Assembly: GCA_013298595.1 (NCBI GenBank)
Contig: JAAFIG010000020.1
Span: 16,926 to 80,925 of the forward strand
Source: Deinococcales bacterium
Lineage (GTDB): Bacteria > Deinococcota > Deinococci > Deinococcales > JAAFIG01
Reading direction: 5' to 3'
Length of the DNA: 64,000 nucleotides
In this document: positions 55,219 through 63,260 of the stretch, one piece after another
Position numbering within the stretch: position 1 is the stretch's first letter
Layout: each line of letters begins with the position of its first letter
The notes under the pieces: generated by a model
Told to the model about the DNA's origin: nothing
Seen by the model: the letters and a program-made list of their open reading frames with translations, nothing else
The model's database searches: none
Program-made: the position numbers and the translations under genes

Positions 55219-55989
55219 TCAATTCAAAAATACATAATCAGCACTGACTTCGTTCCAAACAATCCGAATCGGTTGTTTTAAATTAAAGGTACTGGGTAAT
55301 TTTATTGCTCCAATACTGGTTTCTGGGAATGTACCAGTAAAGCTGTACAATCCTGCATTATTTTCAACAATGTACCGCGAAGCACCTTGAATAAACTCGA
55401 GTTCGGCGGGTGGTAATCCGCCTGGCTCGAGGGCAACAGAAAAGTACAGGACTTTACCAATTTTACCTGTGTTAAATTTATTGATTAAGGTTTTTGTGGT
55501 TTGTTCGAGGTCTTTATCTAAGTATTTGATTTGTTCAAATGGCATTAAAAAAATGCTAGCTTCGTCTAGGCTGCTGCCTTCTGGACGATAAAAAATGTGT
55601 ACACCTTTGGCTTTGGGTTTTAACTCGAGTTCTTCCCACGGTAGTTCAAAAGCACTGATTTCTACTGGTGCTGCTATGGCTTCTGGGGCTTTAAGTTGTA
55701 ATGCCTCGAGTAAGGCAGTTGGTGCCAGCCATTGCTTTTTTTGCACGGTGATGGGTGCGTTTAAGCGGACATCTTGTCCGTCTATAATAATTTCTGGGCT
55801 ATTCGGAAACAGGTACACAATACGGCTCGAGAAGCGTAAAACCCCTCGGTATTCATCGGCGGTAAAGCTGCCTTGGTTGAGGTTCGCAACGGCGATTAAG
55901 TCGTACATCGCGCCGTTATTGCTTAGCAGATTGGTAGACAATGCCCAACTCGAGAAGAGTAAGCAAAGTAATCCAATGGCGCGTTTCAT
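55219..55989 (-). CDS. Exported protein with stalk-like domain, unknown function
   Basis: This 256-residue protein starts at ATG 55989, with a TACACT -10 6 nt upstream. It has a signal peptide (RAIGLLCLLFSSWALS). Residues 20-110 resemble a copper amine oxidase N-terminal (stalk) domain (VYLFPNSPEIIIDGQDVRLNAP, KKQWLAPTALLEAL). The rest is a beta-rich region with no motif I recognise. It is probably periplasmic. Confidence 0.7.
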   Translation of the reverse strand: MKRAIGLLCLLFSSWALSTNLLSNNGAMYDLIAVANLNQGSFTADEYRGVLRFSSRIVYLFPNSPEIIIDGQDVRLNAPITVQKKQWLAPTALLEALQLKAPEAIAAPVEISAFELPWEELELKPKAKGVHIFYRPEGSSLDEASIFLMPFEQIKYLDKDLEQTTKTLINKFNTGKIGKVLYFSVALEPGGLPPAELEFIQGASRYIVENNAGLYSFTGTFPETSIGAIKLPSTFNLKQPIRIVWNEVSADYVFLN

Positions 55990-56086
55990 GGTTTTAGTGT
56001 ACGACAAGTTTTTGCTTGAGGCTGTGATGGATAGGCTTTTGCCTTTCAGGGGTTTTTAAGACCCTCCTTTGTATTGTGTATTTCGG

Positions 56087-56206
56087 AAGTGGTTACGCTG
56101 GTGTTTTGGTGGTAGTTGAGGCTGTCCGGAGGGGCTTTTGCGTCTCGAGTATCACGAAGGGCTGAAATTGGATAGGAGACAGTTTCGGCGTTTAGCGTAA
56201 CCACTT
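56087..56206. ncRNA. Candidate structured RNA or long hairpin
   Basis: In the 265-bp gap 56008-56272, 56087-56099 and 56194-56206 are 13-bp perfect reverse complements about 95 nt apart, and inside them CTGTC (56122-56126) can pair with GACAG (56178-56182). A further GU-extended helix is possible. The shape is like a closed-stem small RNA of about 120 nt (for example 6S-like or a riboswitch), but I recognise no named motif, and the strand is not known. A T5 run follows on the plus side (56211-56215). Whether it is transcribed is unknown. Confidence 0.35.
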
Positions 56207-56272
56207 TCAGTTTTTAGGGTTTGTTAACTCGAGATGGAATGGGCTGCAAAGAGTCTCGAGTTAGGTGATGTT

Positions 56273-57229
56273 CTAGGCTAATCCCACCATTTCCTCGGAA
56301 ACTTGCCATAGTTGTTCGGCTCGAGCTTGGTCAAGAACATAGGGCTGATACCCAGAGTAAGGTTTTGCTGGGTCAAACGGCAATGCCTCTTGGCAATCCT
56401 CGAGGTACAAACCACCAATGCCTGTTAATTCGTTGCCTACGGCTGCCCAGATGGAAGTAGAAGCACCTTGTTGGATGGTTTTGAACAGTGGGTTTGGGGT
56501 TCCGTGTTCATCAATCCAACCCATCGCTCGTTGTTCTTCTTCTGGTAAGAATTTTTGTAAACCAGTTAAGATTCCACCCGGATGTAAAGCATTGGCAGTG
56601 ATTCCATCTTTGCCATAGATTTGATTCCAACCAACAGCAAATAAGATATTGGCTGTTTTGGATTGCCCGTAAGCCTCCCATTTTTCATAGGGGCGTTGCT
56701 GATAATTTGGATCCTCAAAATTGATATCTGAACGGCGATGCCCCATTGAACTGACCATAATAATTCTCGAGGGAGCCGCTGCCAATAAAGCAGGTTGGAG
56801 TAATCTCGAAAATAAATAATGCCCAAGGTGATTGGTGCCGAACTGCATTTCAAAACCATCCTCGGTTCGTGGGAAAAGAGGTGTTGTCATGACTCCAGCG
56901 TTGTTAATTACTATGTGCAGTTTTGACCAACGCGAAAGTACTTGTGCGGCTGCTTGACGCACCGAAGTCAACGAACTGAGATTTAACTCGAGCACATGAG
57001 CCGCTGGATTCTTGGTTTCTTGGCGCAATTGGGCTGCGACAGCTTCGCCTTTTACGGTGTCACGCACTGCCATAATCACTTCGGCACCAGCAGAAAGTAA
57101 TGCTCTAACAGTTTCGATGCCAAGACCAGAACTTGCACCTGTCACCAGTGCTGTCTGACCACTGAGGTCATGACCATGAATAACCTCGAGGGCGGTTGAA
57201 CGTGCACCAAATGGGGATGTGATCGGCAT
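56273..57229 (-). CDS. Short-chain dehydrogenase/reductase (WWOX/retinol dehydrogenase-like)
   Basis: This 318-residue SDR has VTGASSGLGIETVRALLSAG near residue 28 (TGxxxGxG), INNAGVM near 108 and YGQSKTANIL near 187 with catalytic Tyr and Lys. The N-terminal lead (PFGARSTALEVIHGHDLSGQ) and long C-terminus fit the WWOX-like oxidoreductase group. An AAAGGAG site precedes ATG 57229. The substrate is unknown. Confidence 0.88.
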   Translation of the reverse strand: MPITSPFGARSTALEVIHGHDLSGQTALVTGASSGLGIETVRALLSAGAEVIMAVRDTVKGEAVAAQLRQETKNPAAHVLELNLSSLTSVRQAAAQVLSRWSKLHIVINNAGVMTTPLFPRTEDGFEMQFGTNHLGHYLFSRLLQPALLAAAPSRIIMVSSMGHRRSDINFEDPNYQQRPYEKWEAYGQSKTANILFAVGWNQIYGKDGITANALHPGGILTGLQKFLPEEEQRAMGWIDEHGTPNPLFKTIQQGASTSIWAAVGNELTGIGGLYLEDCQEALPFDPAKPYSGYQPYVLDQARAEQLWQVSEEMVGLA

Positions 57230-57660
57230 ATAAAACTCCTTTTACGACAGTTTGTAACCTAGACTCGAGGCTCGTAGCTGAGTGTAGACCATTTTTCCTT
57301 ACTCAACACTTTTTCCTGAGTGGTTTCTTGAATACTGAACAGTTGCACTCAAGTACCTTACAACTTGGAGTTGACTTTACACTAAGTCGCACTAGCTAAA
57401 ACATCAATATCTTGCTCGGAACGGGTTATTTATGTGACGTTATGTTTTGACGCTGTTTTGACGCTGCTTACTCCATAATCAAATCAGAGGTAAAAGGTGC
57501 TCGATGATTGGCTAAAAACTCGAGGTTAGCCGATTGGTAAGGCAAGTAATTAGGCTGTTGAAAACAAATGATTTGCGTTCAGGTTTTTTTCAGGGCAGCA
57601 TTTGTAAACTCTACGTACAAATTTAAGCCACACCAAACTCTTGTTTTAAAGGACGTGAAT
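57230..57660. other. 431-bp intergenic region with divergent promoters
   Basis: This gap separates the divergent SDR and the small lipoprotein genes. It holds a SARP-like repeat (57448-57479) and a short GGCTAA/TTAGCC hairpin with CTCGAG in the loop (57510-57531). On the minus side, AGGAAAAA occurs twice 18 bp apart within the SDR promoter region. I see no tRNA or further ORF. Confidence 0.5.
57448..57479 (+). promoter_or_regulatory. SARP-like direct-repeat promoter
   Basis: TGACGCT (57448-57454), GTTT, TGACGCT (57459-57465), eight bases, CATAAT (57474-57479, 5 of 6 -10 matches). It faces the small ORF at 57661 and the lipoprotein at 57759, leaving a leader of about 175 nt. Confidence 0.65.
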
Positions 57661-57762
57661 ATGAAACCAATGGCATTCTCGAGTTTATTTTTAGCATTGG
57701 CTTGGACTGAAAATATTTCTAGCCAAAACTGTGGGAAATTTAGTTGGAGGACAACAATATGA
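57661..57762 (+). CDS. 33-residue leader-like ORF
   Basis: An ORF of 33 residues (KPMAFSSLFLALAWTENISS) begins after AAAGGACG and its stop overlaps the next ATG by 4 bp. The start looks like a signal peptide, but the lipobox Cys is not placed as in a lipoprotein. It may be a leader peptide coupling translation, or a decayed lipoprotein gene. Confidence 0.4.
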   Translation: MKPMAFSSLFLALAWTENISSQNCGKFSWRTTI

Positions 57763-58253
57763 AAGCATTTCTACTACGTATGTTCTTGGGTATTTCATTG
57801 ATATTTATGCTCAGTGGGTGCTTGTTATCTGATATCCTTAGGATTCCACCTGCGCCGCTGCCTGAGCCTGTTGGGAAAATGGACGTTGTTTTTAGTAATG
57901 CAGCAGGACTGCAAGTGCCGTATTTGCTTGATGCCATTTCAGGTGGCGTTGTTGTGAGTAAACGTCCACAATTTCAAACAATTTTTTATGTGAAACAAGA
58001 TACTCGCGTAGTTGCAGTCAGTCTTCCTCAAAATCCATTACAAGATAATCAGAGCTGTGACCTGAGTGTAAGGACTTTGTGTTTTGTAAGTGTCTACGAT
58101 AACTTTACGGAATTTTGGAGTATTAGCGGCACGGTAATTGCTACACTCGCTGACGGTCAGCTTGCGTTAAATGGTAGGGCAAAAGTGCAACTAGATAAAG
58201 GTACGGCTACGTTTGATATAGCTATTAACGCCACCCTGCCGTTTCAACCATAG
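57759..58253 (+). CDS. Putative small lipoprotein
   Basis: This 164-residue protein starts at ATG 57759 after TTGGAGG. The signal ends in lipobox LSGCLL. The mature part is a beta-rich domain (MDVVFSNAAGLQVPYLLDA, GTATFDIAINATLPF) with two Cys that may pair (QSCDLSVRTLCF). I do not recognise the family. No CTCGAG is seen in this gene, unlike most of the window. It precedes the SARP-type regulator at 58555 by about 300 bp on the same strand. Confidence 0.72.
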   Translation: MKAFLLRMFLGISLIFMLSGCLLSDILRIPPAPLPEPVGKMDVVFSNAAGLQVPYLLDAISGGVVVSKRPQFQTIFYVKQDTRVVAVSLPQNPLQDNQSCDLSVRTLCFVSVYDNFTEFWSISGTVIATLADGQLALNGRAKVQLDKGTATFDIAINATLPFQP

Positions 58254-58554
58254 TGGTTTCTGGTGTCGTATCGTGGTTTTGACTTATCGAAATTTTTAAC
58301 ACAAACGTTTTGCAAATTAAGCATACAGGGTAAAAAGGACTTTGGTTAGTTCTAGCCAAATACTAATTCCAACTTTTTAGACTATTTAGGAGCATATACG
58401 AGTCTGAAACATGAATTTTTAATTCATACTTTGTCTAGGAATTTTTTCGCTGAGAGAGTTTTTGATTTTTCAGAGGGTTTTCAGACCATATTTCTTATGG
58501 TATTTGGGTGGCAAAAACTTTTCATTTCTCGAGGTTCTGGTACGCTTTTAACCA
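58254..58554 (+). other. 301-bp gap before the fourth regulator
   Basis: The gap holds a 7-bp inverted repeat (ATGAATT with AATTCAT, near 58410-58428) and the SARP-like promoter at 58470-58501. No further gene is seen. Confidence 0.5.
58470..58501 (+). promoter_or_regulatory. SARP-like direct-repeat promoter of a SARP gene
   Basis: TCAGAGG (58470-58476), GTTT, TCAGACC (58481-58487), eight bases, TATGGT (58496-58501). The heptamer TCAGACC is the same as in the promoter of the lipoprotein at 63261, so one regulator may read both. It faces the regulator at 58555 with a 53-nt leader. Confidence 0.65.
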
Positions 58555-61443
58555 ATGGCATTGGCGCTTTTATGGCTGGGTATTCCCGTCGTCCGTTTGG
58601 ACGGCGTGGAATTGCGTCTTGGAGCCAAGGCGGTAGCCATGCTTGCCATGCTTTCTGTGGATGGTCGAGCCAATCGCCGCGATGTCGGAAGGTTGCTGTG
58701 GGCAGATGCGTCCGATGCTTTAAACAGCGTTTCGGCGGCTCGAGTACAACTTGGTAAGGTTTTGGGCGATTACTTAGGTGGGGATACTGAAACCTTGGTT
58801 TTGCAAGGCGATTGGTCGTGTGATGTGCCAAGTGTTCGCGCTGCATGGCAATCGGGACAGGATACCGCCAGTGCTTTTGCGTTGTACCGAGGTGATTTTC
58901 TCGAGGGTTTGCGTTTACCCGAGTGGTCACGTGGGGTCGGTGAGGAATTTGAATCGTGGTTATATCAAAATCGTGAATCCTTAGCCGAAATCCGTTTTGA
59001 TTTAGCAACGCGGCTGGGTTCGGGTTTAGCAACGAATCAGCAACTCGAGCAAGCTGTGCAATTTTTACAAGTCACGCAAAGCAGTTTGCAACCTCGAGAA
59101 GATGCTGCGCGTTTATTGTTGTTGTGTCTCGGGGCATTGGGTCGTTTAGACGAAGCAATATCCGTTTTTGCTCGGCTCGAGAAAGCCTTACTTGAAGACC
59201 TAGGTGTGCCGCCGTTGGCAAAGACCCGAGATGCGCTCGAGATGGTACGAACTGGGCGTGAAGCGGCTCGAGCTGAGTTACTGCGTGAACTGGGGATGGC
59301 AAAACCAAATCTGTTACAGATCTCGCAAGCCGAAACCGATGTGCCATTGGTGGGGCGTGCGCTCGAGCAGCAGCGTTTGCAAGATGAATTGACGCGAACT
59401 CGAGCAGGGGAGACGCGTTTGGTTTGGTTGGCTGGGGAGCCGGGTGTGGGTAAAACCCGTTTAGCTCGAGAAGTTATGCAATTGGCAAGTCAAGAAGGTT
59501 GGCTGGTTGCGCTTGCCGAAGCTACGCAATCTGATGGTGTGCTGGCATTGCTCGAGCGAGTTTTGCGCCGAGTAATGCGCCAAACTTCCTTGGCTGCTTT
59601 GCGGCTCGAGTTACAAGAAGCTGTGCAACAATTACTGGGTGAGTTGCCAACAAAAAGCGAATTCTCCGAGCGGATGTTACTCGAGGCTTTACGAACTTTG
59701 CTGGTACAAGTTTCCGAGCCAGTGGTTTTGGTACTCGATGATGTGCAATGGATAGATGCAGCCAGTTTACGGGTGGTGATGCAGTTACTCCGAGCCAATA
59801 TCAAACAAGGTTTACTGCTGATAGCGACGATCCGCGATACCGAAATTCCACGTAGCGATTTACAAATGCTGATCGAGTTTATTGGGCGTGAAGGTCGAGG
59901 GACTCGTCTTAAATTAACTGGTTTAAGTGTTGCTGAAACACTTTCGCTGGCAGCAATGCTTGGGCGTAACACCACCCAAGCTGAATTACTCCATCAATCC
60001 TCGGGCGGTAATCCATTTTTCTTACTCGAGTTATTCCGTTCCACAGGTACAGTTGTGCCAGAGCGAGTCCAAGATGCGTTGCGGGCACGGATTGCACGTT
60101 TACCTGCGATTGCCAGTCAAATGCTCGATGCTTTAGCAATTTTAGGCAGCACTAACCAAGGTGTGTTGCGTGAAGTAGCAGGGCGTTCGCTCGAGGAAAG
60201 TGCCGAAGCCCTCGAGTACCTAGAATTTGCTGGTTTAATTCGCTTTGAAAACAGCGATGTTTTCTTTGCCCATGATTTAACTCGAGAAGCAGCTTTGCGC
60301 GACCTCAGTTATGCGCGTTGCGAAGTGTTGAACTTACGCGCGGCTCGAGCTTTACGAGCACCAGTGCAGGCAGCACTGCATTACTGGGCAGCCAAGAATT
60401 TATGGGACGAAACCGATACCGAAAAAGCGGCTGTGGTTTTTATTCAAGCGGCTGTGCAGGCAGCGCAGCGCGGTGTATTGCAAACCCATTGGTTTGAACG
60501 TGCCCAAGAAGTCAGCAAAGATTATCAGACTCGAGCCAAAGCACTGACTGAACAAGGACGTGCTTTGGAACGCTTTGGACAGCATCAACAAGCCCTCGAG
60601 GTGCTCGATCATGCCGAAGTGATTTTACAAAATAGTGCCAATTTGATGGCTCGAGCAGCGCCGCTGGTGGTACGAGCCAATCTGCTGGCATTAAAATTGG
60701 GCAGGCTCGAGGAAGCTGTGCCACTGGCAGAACAAGCCTTGGAGTGGTTAGCTACCGAGCACTCTGATGAAGCACGATTATTGCAAAGCGATGCCCAAAG
60801 TACCCTTGGCACGGTGGCACGTTTGCGTGGGCAATTTACCGAAGCTGCCGAGTTTTTTGCGGGTGCACTGCGTTTACGCCAAGCCCTGCGCGACCGCCCA
60901 CGAATTGCGGCGGCGCTGAACAATTTAGGAACTGCTTTGGTAAAATTACAAGACCCAAGCGCCGAGCAAACATTACTTTCGGGTGTGCAACTCTGCGAAG
61001 AAATTGGTGATGTAATTAATATGGCACGTTGCCTCAATAACCTTGGTGTACTTTATAACGATGTACTTAAACGCCATGATGCGGCTCGAGCTGCGTACTT
61101 AAAAGTCCAACAATTGCAAGAAGAAATTGGTGATACATGGGGTATTGCCCTCAGTACCCTGAACTTAGGTGTAACAGCTTTCCACCAACAATTACTCGAG
61201 GAAGCTAAAACCCATTATCTCGAGACTTTGCGTTTAACAAATGATTTTCCGCAATTACAACATGAAGCGTTGTACAATTTAGCCGAAGTCGAATTAGCTT
61301 TGTCTAATTATCAAATTGCCAAAGTACACATTGAGCATTTAATGCGATTACTATCCCAGATTCCTGAACAATCCAGCGAGTATGATGCCGCGTTTATTGC
61401 CGATGCAAAAGCCTTAGCTGCCAGCATTCAAGGAGGTTCTTAA
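58555..61443 (+). CDS. SARP-type regulator with ATPase and TPR repeats
   Basis: This 962-residue protein has a winged helix at residues about 5-85 (LGAKAVAMLAMLSVDGRANRRDVGRLLWADASD), a BTAD to about 235, a STAND/AAA-type ATPase with Walker A GEPGVGKTR near residue 294 and VLVLDDVQWID near 390, then TPRs (GTALVKLQDPSAEQTLLSGVQ). The first in-frame start is ATG 58555. The stop TAA overlaps the next ATG (TAATG), so the subtilisin-like lipoprotein is translated with it. A SARP-like promoter lies just upstream. It is more distant from the other three regulators. Confidence 0.87.
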   Translation: MALALLWLGIPVVRLDGVELRLGAKAVAMLAMLSVDGRANRRDVGRLLWADASDALNSVSAARVQLGKVLGDYLGGDTETLVLQGDWSCDVPSVRAAWQSGQDTASAFALYRGDFLEGLRLPEWSRGVGEEFESWLYQNRESLAEIRFDLATRLGSGLATNQQLEQAVQFLQVTQSSLQPREDAARLLLLCLGALGRLDEAISVFARLEKALLEDLGVPPLAKTRDALEMVRTGREAARAELLRELGMAKPNLLQISQAETDVPLVGRALEQQRLQDELTRTRAGETRLVWLAGEPGVGKTRLAREVMQLASQEGWLVALAEATQSDGVLALLERVLRRVMRQTSLAALRLELQEAVQQLLGELPTKSEFSERMLLEALRTLLVQVSEPVVLVLDDVQWIDAASLRVVMQLLRANIKQGLLLIATIRDTEIPRSDLQMLIEFIGREGRGTRLKLTGLSVAETLSLAAMLGRNTTQAELLHQSSGGNPFFLLELFRSTGTVVPERVQDALRARIARLPAIASQMLDALAILGSTNQGVLREVAGRSLEESAEALEYLEFAGLIRFENSDVFFAHDLTREAALRDLSYARCEVLNLRAARALRAPVQAALHYWAAKNLWDETDTEKAAVVFIQAAVQAAQRGVLQTHWFERAQEVSKDYQTRAKALTEQGRALERFGQHQQALEVLDHAEVILQNSANLMARAAPLVVRANLLALKLGRLEEAVPLAEQALEWLATEHSDEARLLQSDAQSTLGTVARLRGQFTEAAEFFAGALRLRQALRDRPRIAAALNNLGTALVKLQDPSAEQTLLSGVQLCEEIGDVINMARCLNNLGVLYNDVLKRHDAARAAYLKVQQLQEEIGDTWGIALSTLNLGVTAFHQQLLEEAKTHYLETLRLTNDFPQLQHEALYNLAEVELALSNYQIAKVHIEHLMRLLSQIPEQSSEYDAAFIADAKALAASIQGGS

Positions 61444-62942
61444 TGCACAAATTTTTTGTTTTCTTTGTCTTATTGGTTGGTTGCACCAACCCAGTTACAC
61501 CAACCATTTCGGAGATCAACAATGTTACCCCTCGAGTTGCCCAAACTGGTGACAGCGTTATTTTACGAGGCAAAGGATTTGTGGCAGGGAGCAACGTCAG
61601 TATTGGAACCAGCAATGCAGCCATCATCTCGAGCACAACCACCGAACTGATTGTGACGATGCCAAACCTTCCCATAGGCGAATACGACCTTGTGCTGCGC
61701 CAACCCAACGGTACAGAAACTCGAGTCGCGGGACCTGCTGTGCTTGGAGCAGACAATACCGATTTGGTGGCTCGCGAAATTATTGTTACAGGGGTATTTA
61801 CCCAAAGTGAAATCAGCAGTATCGCCTCGAGCAACGGCTATCAAGTCTTGCAATTGAACAGTACCAGCATTGGCGATATGCCCAGTTGCAACCGCAGTTA
61901 CGCAGCACTGCGCGACACTCGAGGACGCAGCACCAGTACAGCTATCAATGAATTACAAGCTGCGTTGCAAATTATTAACCCAGCTTACGAAGCAAATCCT
62001 CGTTCAATACTGGCGGGTAGCCAAACCACAAGCACAAAAGTTTACCCACAAGGAACCATTCCAATTCCAACGCCATCACCCACCGACATTAACCTTGCCA
62101 ACATCAAAGTCGCTATTCTCGATAGTGGAGTCTCGGGTCACCCAAGCCTTGGCACCCTCGAAACAGGACACAACCTGACCAACTTCGACAACCCAGCCGA
62201 CCCTCGAGCCATTGCCACCGATGTCAGCGATCTCGGCATCTACGGCAATAGCACTACAGGGCATGGCACAGGAGTCGCTGCCTTAATTAGTGCCTCGAGT
62301 ATCGGGTTGAGTACAGGTTACGCTGTTGGTACACCAATCCAACCCATCAAAGTCTGCCAAACCACCAATAACAAAAACCAATGCGATGGCATGGATGTTG
62401 TCCTTGGCATCTGCCAAGCCGTTGCAAGGGGCACAAACATCATCAACCTTTCACTTGGCGGCAAACAACCATTTCGTGCCCTCAAACAAGTCTTACTCGA
62501 GACCAGCAACAAAGGCATCAGCATCATTGCCGCCGCAGGTAACAACGGCATACAAAACAACCCACCAGCCAACTACCCAGCCGCCTACGCCCTCGAGATA
62601 CCTGGACTGATCGCCGTTGCTGCTACAGAAAACAACGGCACCAACTGGGTAGGCTCGAGTTACTCCACCCCAGGAAACTATGTCACCATTGCCGCACCCG
62701 GCACAAACGAAACTGCTATTGTCACCGATAATGGCGTAGCAGGATACGGCACAGCTACACTTGAAGGCACAAGTTTTGCCACACCTATTGTCAGTGCTGC
62801 TGTGGCTCGAGTCAAAGCCAAAAATCCAACATGGACACCAGCCCAAATTAAATCCCGCCTCGAGAACACCGCCCAAAGTATTCCGTGCGAAAAAAATAAG
62901 TGCGGAGCAGGATTATTAGACATCACAGCTGCTGTTCAGTAA
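61443..62942 (+). CDS. Subtilisin-like (S8) serine protease lipoprotein
   Basis: This 499-residue protein has a lipoprotein signal ending LLVGCTN, an IPT/TIG Ig-like domain (about 18-95: PTISEINNVTPRVAQTGDSV), and a subtilase domain with the triad Asp227 in VAILDSGVSG, His274 in GHGTGVAAL and Ser444 in GTSFATP. It should act outside the cell, membrane-tethered. Its ATG overlaps the regulator's stop (TAATG), so regulator and protease are made together; this suggests the protease output or a cleaved peptide is tied to the regulator (inference). The SARP-like site at 58470 drives both. Confidence 0.9.
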   Translation: MHKFFVFFVLLVGCTNPVTPTISEINNVTPRVAQTGDSVILRGKGFVAGSNVSIGTSNAAIISSTTTELIVTMPNLPIGEYDLVLRQPNGTETRVAGPAVLGADNTDLVAREIIVTGVFTQSEISSIASSNGYQVLQLNSTSIGDMPSCNRSYAALRDTRGRSTSTAINELQAALQIINPAYEANPRSILAGSQTTSTKVYPQGTIPIPTPSPTDINLANIKVAILDSGVSGHPSLGTLETGHNLTNFDNPADPRAIATDVSDLGIYGNSTTGHGTGVAALISASSIGLSTGYAVGTPIQPIKVCQTTNNKNQCDGMDVVLGICQAVARGTNIINLSLGGKQPFRALKQVLLETSNKGISIIAAAGNNGIQNNPPANYPAAYALEIPGLIAVAATENNGTNWVGSSYSTPGNYVTIAAPGTNETAIVTDNGVAGYGTATLEGTSFATPIVSAAVARVKAKNPTWTPAQIKSRLENTAQSIPCEKNKCGAGLLDITAAVQ

Positions 62943-63046
62943 TAAAAACTGTCATACAAACCGATTTATTTTTGCCTCTCGAGGTTTGTGGCAACGATAC
63001 TATCAGTTTCTGTTTTTGTATACAGCAAGTAAAATCGGTTTGGTAG

Positions 63047-63067
63047 GGGCGAACCTTGTGTTCGCCC
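63047..63067 (+). terminator. Hairpin after the subtilase gene (GTAGGGGCGAAC type)
   Basis: GGGCGAAC and GTTCGCCC (63047-63054, 63060-63067) form an 8-bp stem followed by TTT. The text TAGGGGCGAACCTTGTGTTCGCCC resembles a dispersed repeat found in many genomes. Confidence 0.5.
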
Positions 63068-63121
63068 TTTAGGACATCACGAATCGTATTGTTGCAGGGT
63101 ATTCAGCTTTTCATATGGTAA

Positions 63122-63172
63122 GCCGCTACGGCTAGATGCAATGTAGGGCGAGGCATGCCTCGCCGCTACGGC
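63122..63172. repeat. REP-like palindrome flanked by direct repeats
   Basis: GCCGCTACGGC occurs at 63122-63132 and 63162-63172. Between them, GGCGAGGC and GCCTCGCC around AT (63147-63164) repeat the palindrome found at 14495 and 41341. The layout suggests a small dispersed repeat rather than a gene; the 318-bp gap 62943-63260 holds no ORF I can support. Confidence 0.55.
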
Positions 63173-63207
63173 AGCATGTTTTAGGATATTTAACTCACTG
63201 CCCAATT

Positions 63208-63239
63208 TCAGACCCATTTCAGACCTGATTTTCTAGACT
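63208..63239 (+). promoter_or_regulatory. SARP-like direct-repeat promoter of the last lipoprotein
   Basis: TCAGACC (63208-63214), CATT, TCAGACC (63219-63225), eight bases, TAGACT (63234-63239, 4 of 6 to TATAAT). It faces ATG 63261 with a short leader. It shares the heptamer with the site upstream of the regulator at 58555. Confidence 0.7.
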
Positions 63240-63260
63240 GCTCGAGTCGAAAGGAGTGTT

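Noticed and set aside
56087-56206. SRP RNA or tmRNA
   Set aside because: The GTCCGGAGGGG text is only superficially like the SRP loop (GTCCGGAAGG), and the tag-coding part of tmRNA is absent.
57661-57762. Lipoprotein call for the 33-residue ORF
   Set aside because: The hydrophobic start is right, but no lipobox Cys follows in the proper place.
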